In this document: positions 1 to 5,415 of the stretch, piece by piece
Numbering within the stretch: position 1 is the first letter of the stretch
How the letters are laid out: each line of letters begins with the position of its first letter
Assembly (NCBI GenBank): GCA_964652645.1
Contig: CAZZCS010000136.1
Coordinates: 1 to 5,415, forward strand
Source of the DNA: CAZZCS01 sp964652645
GTDB taxonomy: Bacteria; Cloacimonadota; Cloacimonadia; Cloacimonadales; Cloacimonadaceae
Length of the DNA stretch: 5,415 nucleotides
Direction: 5' to 3'
Position numbers and translations under genes: made by a program
Notes under the pieces: generated by a model
What the model saw: only the letters and a program-made list of their open reading frames with translations
Told to the model about the DNA's origin: nothing
The model's database searches: none

Positions 1-1306
1 AATCCTGCTCAAAGGAGATAAATCCCTGATCTTCTTTCAGGTGAATCACCAATTCATCGCAAACTGAACCCACTTCATATTCTCTGACATCCTGTTTCAG
101 ATTATGACTGCCCAAGTATATAATCAGTTTAAGATCATCAGAACCAGGAGTAATATTTAGTTCATAGTTCAGGTACTTCGTCTCTTGTGGCTTGATGGAA
201 ACATTCTTCAATATGCGCGGATGTTGCCTTCCGTACAGCCGGAGCATTGCCTTGTATTCTTGTAAATTTGAATCGTACTGGCAGATACACACAGGACGTT
301 TAAAGCCATAACAGACACCCAGGCCAAATTGGAGGCTGCTCACTTTCCCAGCATACCAAAGGATCGCCTTCTTGGGGTGGAGGGCAAATTCGATCTGATC
401 AAATTTATTATAGGCGGTCTTGAGGATTTCTCTCCAGGAATCCTGGTCAAATCTGATACTACCCTCTTGATAGAGTGTAAGATTTTCTATCTTCAGACCG
501 AACCACTCCTCCAGGGCATGTAATGAATAGAAAGGGAAATCTTTTTTGATTGCTGCTTCCATTTTATCATACCAGAGGTCGAGGTGCTCCTTTTTACCGC
601 TAAACTGGATAAAAGGGACCGGAATCTCGGTGGCATTCATCCAGAACTCCAACTCTTGAACACTTGAAACTGATGAAGATATCAAGCGTTTTTGCAGGGA
701 TTCTGCGCAGATCTTCTTGTCTTCCAGATTGGCAGGAGCTTGGATCTTCCCATTGTCGCTCAAGATACCGCTAAAAAGATACCTATCAAGAGATGTTTGG
801 TCTTTACTCAAGAGTGCAGCAGCCACAGCGCACATCCATGAATTGCCTTCAAAATCTTGATTGAAAGCGACGAAAAAGCAGCATCCCAGAGCTCTGGCTA
901 TCTTCTTTGCATCATGAAGGTGCTTCCTATCCAGACACAGTGGCTCATGCTCTGGATATCCAGCAAATTTTATTACCAGGGCTTCTGCAATACAAGAACC
1001 TCCACCGGCTCCGATGGCTGGAAACCTAACTACCCTTGTCTCATTACTCACGAGTTGGTCGCAGATATCAAATTCCAGTTTGAAGATGTGAGATATTTTT
1101 TCGGCAGCATCAATCGACTTCCGCAAGACCAGGAAAGAGAGCAATCTCACATCGGCATGTCTGGCATTTTGCGCAAGATCAGAGATTTCGAGCAGCATCT
1201 GATCTCCGGTAAAAGTCAATCTGTTTAGCTGAATCAAGATCCGTTTATGATCCTGATCGGAGGATGCATTCTGATATCTGTGTTTCAAGGCCAAAAAATC
1301 ATTCAT
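1..1306 (-). CDS. calpL: Lon-SAVED protease, CalpL-like (3' end cut off)
   Basis: Predicted cyclic-oligonucleotide-activated protease. I translated it directly: ATG at 1306-1304, open for 435 codons to the left edge with no stop. Residues about 140-210 align without gaps to the Lon (S16) proteolytic core from the conserved TGE glycine onward. The nucleophile Ser156 sits in EGNSW where Lon has DGPSA. A G-x5-G segment follows at 180-186. Lys197 in NLEDKK matches the Lon catalytic lysine of GGLKEK. The Ser-Lys spacing is 41, against 43 in E. coli Lon. Residues about 275-435 look like a SAVED sensor (HPKKAILWYAG, then FGLGVCYGFKRPVCICQYD, then DDLKLIIYLGS). No membrane segment, AAA+ ATPase or Walker motif is seen, so it is not a classical Lon. 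It is the third gene of the operon, 19 bases after the CalpT-like stop, with AGG seven bases before ATG. The family product CalpL binds cA4 and cuts CalpT; applying that here is inference. The end of SAVED lies outside the window. Confidence 0.85.
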   Translation of the reverse strand, partial: MNDFLALKHRYQNASSDQDHKRILIQLNRLTFTGDQMLLEISDLAQNARHADVRLLSFLVLRKSIDAAEKISHIFKLEFDICDQLVSNETRVVRFPAIGAGGGSCIAEALVIKFAGYPEHEPLCLDRKHLHDAKKIARALGCCFFVAFNQDFEGNSWMCAVAAALLSKDQTSLDRYLFSGILSDNGKIQAPANLEDKKICAESLQKRLISSSVSSVQELEFWMNATEIPVPFIQFSGKKEHLDLWYDKMEAAIKKDFPFYSLHALEEWFGLKIENLTLYQEGSIRFDQDSWREILKTAYNKFDQIEFALHPKKAILWYAGKVSSLQFGLGVCYGFKRPVCICQYDSNLQEYKAMLRLYGRQHPRILKNVSIKPQETKYLNYELNITPGSDDLKLIIYLGSHNLKQDVREYEVGSVCDELVIHLKEDQGFISFEQD

Positions 1307-1325
1307 AGAAATACCTATCCTTTGG

Positions 1326-2174
1326 TTAGTAAACTATCGCGAGATTCAATTTCTGGTGCAAATCGGCAAGATCAAGAACCCATGCCTCACATACAAGTGC
1401 AAGAGAGGGAAGGATGCCTTCAAAAATGCAATCTTCATTACTGAAGATTTTTCCATATTTTCCTTGTAATTCTGCATCAATCTTCATCCATACCTTATAT
1501 TCCTGGTCACGGCTCAGAATATGGCTGGCAGCGGGAAATTCGTCTGCATTAATCCCAATAAATGGATCACTTAAGCCTGCCTCGCTACTCAAACAGTGGA
1601 CTGACGAAGCGGCGAATTGTTGATCTGGGGAGTAGTTCCATTGGAGTGAGGGGATCATAAGATGGGGAGATGGAGGATTGTGTCTGAATCTCAGCTTGTT
1701 TGTCAGCTCATATTCTGCTTTGTGAAACAGAGTGATATACTCAGGTGAAGCAAGGCGGATGGACTGAGGTGCAGTGGTCCCATCCAGCACTATTCTTTGC
1801 AATTCCAGCATTTCAAAGGCTCCGATCCGCTCGTATAAAATGCTGGAGGACACTTCAGAGTGTGAGAGATAAAAGGCATTTGGGATTTCCACGAGAATCT
1901 CTTTGCCATCGCAAGGCAGGATAACATCATCATTGGAAGCAAATTGGATATAGTTGCTGACTTTCAGGCAATGATAGCCCAGATTGGTCTCGTCGATTAC
2001 TATGTAAAGAACAGGTCTATTGTCCCAATCTAAGATCCGGATATTCCCGGTATAGGTCCCCGGACTGGCTTGTACTTCTTTTGTCTGGTCTTTCAGCTTT
2101 AAATCGATGTTCTGTGCAGGCTTGATCGATTCCAGATACAGATCAAAGAGTTGTTTTATATCGCATATTCTCAT
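1326..2174 (-). CDS. calpT: MazF-like protein, CalpT-like protease substrate / anti-sigma candidate
   Basis: 282 residues, ATG to TAA. Residues about 35-130 read as a small beta barrel of the MazF/PemK type: SPGTYTGNIRILDWDNRP, then a run of strands (VLYIVID, CLKVS), ASNDDVIL, and LYERIGAFEMLELQRIV, which resembles the closing helix/strand of that fold. An Arg-Pro pair (R53-P54) occupies the place of the conserved MazF RP. About 150 further residues follow: a Pro/Ser-rich stretch (165-215) and a final domain ending in EGILPSLALVCEAWVL. In the known system CalpT, a MazF homologue, holds the sigma factor CalpS and is cut by CalpL. The position between a sigma-like gene and a Lon-SAVED gene is the main support. 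The start overlaps the upstream stop (ATGA, 2171-2174) and has GGAGA seven bases upstream, so translation is probably coupled. Whether it keeps any RNase activity cannot be told. The C-terminal domain is not recognised. Confidence 0.68.
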   Translation of the reverse strand: MRICDIKQLFDLYLESIKPAQNIDLKLKDQTKEVQASPGTYTGNIRILDWDNRPVLYIVIDETNLGYHCLKVSNYIQFASNDDVILPCDGKEILVEIPNAFYLSHSEVSSSILYERIGAFEMLELQRIVLDGTTAPQSIRLASPEYITLFHKAEYELTNKLRFRHNPPSPHLMIPSLQWNYSPDQQFAASSVHCLSSEAGLSDPFIGINADEFPAASHILSRDQEYKVWMKIDAELQGKYGKIFSNEDCIFEGILPSLALVCEAWVLDLADLHQKLNLAIVY

Positions 2175-2989
2175 GATGAAATCTCCGTCTTTACAATCTT
2201 ATATGTGGTGGATATGGGTGTTTCCTGACAAATTTGTGGCATGTACTGTTTGAAAAATGCCTTCCAAACATGTTTTGGGAAAGCTCCTGAATCTACAGTA
2301 GCAAAGATCTTGCTTCGCAATCTCTCGTGAAGTTTATAGATATTGTTTCTGGATTCGGCACTCAGGCGTGGTGTATCAATTCCATTGACGATCTCATAGT
2401 AATGGCACAATACGTTGAGCTGTTTTGGTGGCCAGTTTTCTATTGTGAAATAGTACAATTCTTTGGCTCTCTGGCTAATCTGAGCATCAATTTCAAGCTC
2501 TCGGATGGTGCTCTTTTGTCTCTCTGTAGCCAGAGAACTATCCTCAATATCGGTATGCTCTTCTGGCTCTTGTACTAAGTTATCAGCGTGAAAAACCTGG
2601 ATAGACTCTCCCATTACATGGATCAAGATATAGTGGATTGATTTGTAAAGATACCTCTGAAACTCCTCTTCAGCTAACTGGGTGTTCAATTCCGAGAAAG
2701 AATCCAGGTTCAATTTTGCTTTGAGTATCACCTTCCCCATAATGGAGATCAGTTCCTTAAAAATTTCATCTCTATCTGCTTTAACGACATCTTCAAACAT
2801 CTTCATTTGGGCACTGTCCATAATATAGAAGACTTTCAATAGAGCGTAAAAACAGTCCTCTCTTTCGCTATGGGTATCACAGAGTAAGTCCCATACCATA
2901 AGCATCAAATCGGAGATCTCCAGCCGTTCGCTGATTCTAGACCAAATTTTGTATGAGCCATAGGATAGTTTCACAAATCCTCCTGCCAT
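2171..2989 (-). CDS. calpS: Sigma-factor-like protein, CalpS-like
   Basis: First gene of the leftward operon, 272 residues from the upstream ATG. Residues about 75-130 resemble sigma region 2: helices around an EEEFQRYLYKSIHYIL segment, like the 'F..yL...v.n...d' core of ECF sigmas. An acidic/polar linker spans about 138-165. Residues about 168-232 resemble region 4: WPPKQLNVLCHYYE, then a helix-turn-helix-like SAESRNNIYKLHERLRSKI, as in 'lP.rqr.vl.l.y ... s..tV...l.R.r..L'. It is longer than a typical ECF factor (about 180-200 residues), with extra residues at both ends. Known CalpS is an ECF-type sigma kept inactive by CalpT and freed by CalpL; the same role here is inferred from operon content. 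The start is uncertain. The ATG at 2989 has no Shine-Dalgarno and directly follows an in-frame TGA, while GTG at 2974 (codon 6) has AGGAGG four bases upstream and may be the true start. An unrelated helical DNA-binding protein is the main alternative. Confidence 0.7.
   Translation of the reverse strand: MAGGFVKLSYGSYKIWSRISERLEISDLMLMVWDLLCDTHSEREDCFYALLKVFYIMDSAQMKMFEDVVKADRDEIFKELISIMGKVILKAKLNLDSFSELNTQLAEEEFQRYLYKSIHYILIHVMGESIQVFHADNLVQEPEEHTDIEDSSLATERQKSTIRELEIDAQISQRAKELYYFTIENWPPKQLNVLCHYYEIVNGIDTPRLSAESRNNIYKLHERLRSKIFATVDSGAFPKHVWKAFFKQYMPQICQETPISTTYKIVKTEISS
2979..2984 (-). promoter_or_regulatory. Shine-Dalgarno AGGAGG inside the first codons of the sigma-like gene
   Basis: Read on the minus strand, AGGAGG is followed by ATTT and GTG (2974-2972). 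It lies within codons 2-4 of the frame that opens at ATG 2989. No comparable site precedes that ATG, so the GTG may be the real initiation codon. The four-base spacing is slightly short, so the choice is not settled. Confidence 0.5.
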
Positions 2990-2992
2990 TCA

Positions 2993-3006
2993 CAGAAATG
3001 TTTCTG
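2993..3006. repeat. Inverted repeat CAGAAA-TG-TTTCTG, operator candidate
   Basis: Perfect six-base arms (2993-2998 and 3001-3006) flank a two-base centre, just upstream of the sigma-like gene. The centre is too small for a natural RNA loop, which favours a dimeric protein binding site. The half-site AGAAA recurs in the second inverted repeat at 3094-3109. The position could let a regulator block leftward transcription or early translation. Function is inferred only. Confidence 0.4.
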
Positions 3007-3093
3007 AGACTACATCGGACTACTTGTACTATTTTTGTCAAATGGAAAGATAAACTCCTCATATTTATCATCGTATGGAAGAATGTAACGGCG

Positions 3094-3109
3094 CTTTCTC
3101 CCGAGAAAG
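3094..3109. repeat. Inverted repeat CTTTCTC-CC-GAGAAAG, operator candidate
   Basis: Perfect seven-base arms (3094-3100 and 3103-3109) around CC, ending 40 bases before the primase start codon. As RNA it could form a six-pair stem with a CCCG loop, but no T-run follows, so it is not a Rho-independent terminator. It shares AGAAA/TTTCT half-sites with the repeat at 2993-3006, with the arms in the opposite order. It is probably a regulator site or a 5'-leader hairpin of the rightward operon. Confidence 0.45.
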
Positions 3110-3149
3110 GGAGCATTGCGTTAACAAAAACAAAATGTGAGGAAGAAAC

Positions 3150-5036
3150 ATGCTGGAAACAAAGAGTATTGCCATAGAAAGCGTAAGTAGTGATAGTGGC
3201 AGTTTTCATCTCTATCGGCTAAAATTTAATAAAGCCTTTCTAAATGGGGAATTTGATGATGCCTATCATCAGTGCTTACAGATCATGCAAAAGGCAGATT
3301 TGTCCGAGTCTGAATCCTTTGAGCTACTACAATTTCTTCTCTTACTAGGGAAGATTGAAGATAGTATAGTGTGGATAGACAAGGTATTGGCAGTTGATCA
3401 GAACAATCATAGGTTTGTGCTCAAAAAGCTGGAAATTCTGAGGTTATCTGGGGACGAAGACCAATATCGGTCTCTCATAAACCAGAGGATATCACAGTAT
3501 CCGCAGGTATTACAGTATTACCAGGACTTTGCAGACTTTTTGTCTGATACTCAGGATAGTAACGGGCTGGAAAACCTGTACCAATTGGCGGAGCAGAACG
3601 GAGTATTGCTAGCTCCGAGGGCTGATTCCATCAAGGAAGCATCTCAAGGGGACATGGGAGATTATCAGCTCTCTGATGGGAATATTATGGCCTATATGAA
3701 TCTCTTTGCTGCCCGCGAGAATTGCTTTGCGCGTCAGTGGGTTGCAGAATCTGGCAAGACAGGATACACGCCAGTATTTGAGCCCCCAAATAGCAATACC
3801 ATCAGGAACCATTTAAACGGTACATATACTGTAGGATATTACCAATTGGACATGTCCGACAAAGTAAAGTGGATAGTATTTGACTTGGATATTGATAAAC
3901 AGCATTTGGATGACTACCACGATCATCAGTTTCGCAAGTGGACGGATGAGGGCTTTGAAAAGCTTATCAGGGATTTTCGCGAGTTGCTGTCAGTATACCA
4001 TATTTTGCCACATGTCGAGTATAGCGGATACAAAGGTTACCATATCTGGATTTTACTTGAGGAAAGGATTAGCGCGGCAATAGCAAAATCTTTTGCTCAG
4101 AGAGTAGCAGCTCAGATCAGCTTGAATTCTTTACCAATAGGTGTGGAAGTATTTCCAAAGCAAACTACAGCACGAGGCTCCAAATTGGGAAATCTTGTAA
4201 AACTGCCCTATGGTATACATCGTCTGACAGGATATCGAAGCCAGATGGTAGATGAAAAGTTGCAGCCAATAGCCCTTGAAGATTTCCTGCAGAAGTGTCA
4301 GCTAACGAGCTTGCAGGATTTTATCTCTGCATTATCATCGATGGATCCCGCCTTTTCACTGGGAAGCCTAGTCAACGATGAGGTCCAGATATCTGATGAA
4401 ACCAAGAAAAAAGCAGATTATAATAATTACGAGTCAATATCGACTTATGAGCCGGAAAACGATCTGGAATGGCTGCACTTAAAAAAACACTGTCCTGCCT
4501 TGAGCCAACTGGAGCATCATATTTCTACGACTGGTGAAATCACAGCCCAGCAAAAGCTGGCTCTGAAGTATTCCTGCGGGTACCTCAAAAATGGGGTACT
4601 CATAGTAAATTATTTACTTCGCATGTGTAGAAACATCGAGCCTTCTGATCTGCTCAAATCCTGTTTTAAGGGAAATGCCATTAGCTGTAACAAGATGCAG
4701 AGTTATCTATCGGATCTGATATCATTTGATCAATGCGACTGTGATTTTTCGGATTGCCCTGCAGATTATGCTTCCCCCCTGAATCACCTGCATACTCTCG
4801 CAAGGGATCATAATGAATCCCTACTAGTGAACAACTACAAGCTCCGTAATCTGATAGAGAGCTATCTCAAGATTAAGAAGCAATTTTGTGAAGTATCAGA
4901 AAAGCTAGAACAGATCGAAAAGGATTTGATTAAAAGCTTTGCTGATATCGGAGTAGACAAGGTAAACACTCCATATGGAACACTCAGGAAGATTTCAAGC
5001 GCAGATTCGATACAATTTACGCTAGATCTGAAATAG
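3150..5036 (+). CDS. TPR-Prim-Pol protein, CRISPR-associated primase-polymerase (CAPP)/TOTE primase family
   Basis: Predicted DNA/RNA primase-polymerase, 628 residues, soluble. Residues about 20-150 are paired helices of TPR type (FNKAFLNGEFDDAYHQCLQI, IEDSIVWIDKVLAVDQN). Residues about 180-400 form the archaeo-eukaryotic primase core. It opens with NLFAARENCFARQW and TVGYYQLD; motif I is FDLDID (Asp245, Asp247), motif II is SGYKGYH (His298), and a probable third acid is Glu333 in GVEVFPKQ. GNLVKLPYGIHR then matches the TOTE-type GNLIALP stretch. All expected catalytic residues are present. Residues 448-536 are a cysteine-rich C-terminal domain (Cys448 in HCPAL, Cys476, Cys493, Cys505, Cys513 in ISCNK, Cys529, Cys531, Cys536), likely binding zinc or Fe-S. 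Residues about 563-597 look like a coiled coil. TPR-Prim-Pol-PriCT-like architecture is characteristic of CAPPs found beside type III cas1/cas2. A TOTE conflict-system primase is the alternative. The start is supported by GAGG seven bases upstream. Confidence 0.9.
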   Translation: MLETKSIAIESVSSDSGSFHLYRLKFNKAFLNGEFDDAYHQCLQIMQKADLSESESFELLQFLLLLGKIEDSIVWIDKVLAVDQNNHRFVLKKLEILRLSGDEDQYRSLINQRISQYPQVLQYYQDFADFLSDTQDSNGLENLYQLAEQNGVLLAPRADSIKEASQGDMGDYQLSDGNIMAYMNLFAARENCFARQWVAESGKTGYTPVFEPPNSNTIRNHLNGTYTVGYYQLDMSDKVKWIVFDLDIDKQHLDDYHDHQFRKWTDEGFEKLIRDFRELLSVYHILPHVEYSGYKGYHIWILLEERISAAIAKSFAQRVAAQISLNSLPIGVEVFPKQTTARGSKLGNLVKLPYGIHRLTGYRSQMVDEKLQPIALEDFLQKCQLTSLQDFISALSSMDPAFSLGSLVNDEVQISDETKKKADYNNYESISTYEPENDLEWLHLKKHCPALSQLEHHISTTGEITAQQKLALKYSCGYLKNGVLIVNYLLRMCRNIEPSDLLKSCFKGNAISCNKMQSYLSDLISFDQCDCDFSDCPADYASPLNHLHTLARDHNESLLVNNYKLRNLIESYLKIKKQFCEVSEKLEQIEKDLIKSFADIGVDKVNTPYGTLRKISSADSIQFTLDLK

Positions 5037-5040
5037 GAGA
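5035..5040 (+). promoter_or_regulatory. Shine-Dalgarno AGGAGA overlapping the primase stop codon
   Basis: AGGAGA begins within the TAG stop (5034-5036) of the Prim-Pol gene and lies five bases before ATG at 5046. This is an optimal placement. It fixes the start of the next gene and suggests that it is translationally coupled to the primase in one operon. Confidence 0.75.
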
Positions 5041-5045
5041 TTTGT

Positions 5046-5415
5046 ATGCAACAATCTAACGATTCTAAAACACTGCTGGACGCCAGAGAATTCAAAAACA
5101 AAGGGTTGTACAAAGAGGCTGCAGTTCAATACTTGATTTACTACGAGCAAGGCTCTGGGCAGGTAGATCCTTCCCTGATCTCAGATATCATGTTTTGCTT
5201 GAAGAAGGCAAATGAATACCCAAAGGCTTTATCCATTGGGTTGGAAGCCGTCAAAAAGCAGATTGCGACGGAATTTATCCAGAGCGATTGTGCCTGGTGT
5301 ATTTACTTTTCATACTTTAAGTGCGACAGGGAGCTGTCTGCTGAAGAGGCAATATCCTGGTTTGAAAAGATTATGGAGCTTTTGCCACAGCATCGAGGGT
5401 TGCACCCGCTGCCCC
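5046..5415 (+). CDS. TPR-like helical repeat protein (3' end cut off)
   Basis: ATG at 5046, open for 123 codons to the right edge with no stop. The visible part is all helical and TPR-like. Residues about 10-35 (LDAREFKNKGLYKEAAVQYL) have the 'A..~...g.y.eA...y' pattern of a TPR hairpin. Residues about 43-72 (IMFCLKKANEYPKALSIGLE) give a second hairpin, and residues about 98-117 (ELSAEEAISWFEKIMELLP) give part of a third. No signal peptide or membrane segment is seen. It begins nine bases after the primase stop with its own Shine-Dalgarno, so it is in the same operon. The primase also starts with TPR-like repeats, so the two may form a scaffold complex or derive from a shared module; that is inference. 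An effector or nucleic-acid-binding domain could follow beyond the window. I do not recognise a specific family. Confidence 0.75.
   Translation, partial: MQQSNDSKTLLDAREFKNKGLYKEAAVQYLIYYEQGSGQVDPSLISDIMFCLKKANEYPKALSIGLEAVKKQIATEFIQSDCAWCIYFSYFKCDRELSAEEAISWFEKIMELLPQHRGLHPLP

Larger units (their letters stand above)
2990..3149. promoter_or_regulatory. Divergent intergenic control region
   Basis: 160 bases separate two divergent operons, so promoters for both should lie here. Visible elements from left to right are: an inverted repeat at 2993-3006; a 10-base-period direct repeat GACTAC at 3008-3013 and 3018-3023; a consensus-like TTGACA on the minus strand (3041-3036) without a clear -10 at 16-18 bases; an inverted repeat at 3094-3109; and a plus-strand Shine-Dalgarno GAGG (3139-3142) seven bases before the ATG at 3150. 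I could not place a convincing -35/-10 pair for either direction. Confidence 0.6.

Noticed and set aside
857..1228. Plus-strand open frame of 123 codons
   Set aside because: It is wholly antisense to the Lon-SAVED coding region, which has clear domain motifs, and its product has no recognisable pattern or Shine-Dalgarno.
1..1306. Housekeeping Lon protease
   Set aside because: No AAA+ Walker motifs or Lon N-terminal domain occur; the proteolytic core is followed by a SAVED-like domain.
3013..3041. Minus-strand promoter with TTGACA at 3041-3036
   Set aside because: The -35-like hexamer is perfect, but the bases 16-18 further on (CCGATGTA) are a poor -10. Not listed as a promoter, only mentioned within the control region.
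3094..3109. Rho-independent terminator
   Set aside because: The stem is short with a tiny loop and no T-run follows in either direction, and it lies upstream of genes rather than after one.
2937..3209. Minus-strand 90-codon and plus-strand 74-codon (2953-3177) frames across the divergent spacer
   Set aside because: Both overlap the starts of the sigma-like and primase genes, have no domain pattern, and occupy the region needed for promoters.
1..5415. CRISPR array or cas core gene in the window
   Set aside because: No regularly spaced direct repeats of 25-40 bases are visible, and none of the proteins shows Cas1, Cas2, Cas6, Cas10 or RAMP motifs. The CRISPR link is inferred from accessory genes only.

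Overview
The window reads as an accessory defence locus from a bacterium of moderate-to-low GC content. Genes are tightly packed, with Shine-Dalgarno sites, a 4-base stop/start overlap and divergent operons. I cannot name the lineage from sequence alone. No rRNA, tRNA, CRISPR array or mobile element is visible.

Layout. Leftward operon (minus strand), in transcription order: (1) a sigma-factor-like protein at 2989-2171; (2) a 282-residue protein whose N-terminal half reads like a MazF/PemK-type barrel, at 2174-1326, overlapping gene 1 by ATGA; (3) a Lon-like protease domain fused to a SAVED-type cyclic-oligonucleotide sensor, starting at 1306 and running off the left edge. Rightward operon (plus strand): (4) a 628-residue TPR plus archaeo-eukaryotic primase/polymerase plus cysteine-cluster protein at 3150-5036, resembling CRISPR-associated Prim-Pols (CAPP) and TOTE primases; (5) a TPR-like protein starting at 5046 and running off the right edge. 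A 160-base divergent spacer (2990-3149) carries two inverted repeats and a short direct repeat.

How it fits together. Genes 1-3 match in composition the CalpS-CalpT-CalpL system of type III CRISPR. In that system cyclic tetra-adenylate made by the Cas10 complex binds the SAVED domain of the Lon-type protease CalpL, which cleaves the MazF homologue CalpT and frees the sigma factor CalpS. Gene 4 belongs to a primase family repeatedly found with type III cas1/cas2 adaptation modules. Together they suggest an arm of a type III CRISPR locus with a signalling/transcription branch facing left and an adaptation- or repair-linked polymerase facing right. No cas gene lies in the window, so the CRISPR link is inferred from the accessory genes. 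The gene identities rest on motif reading, not on database searches.
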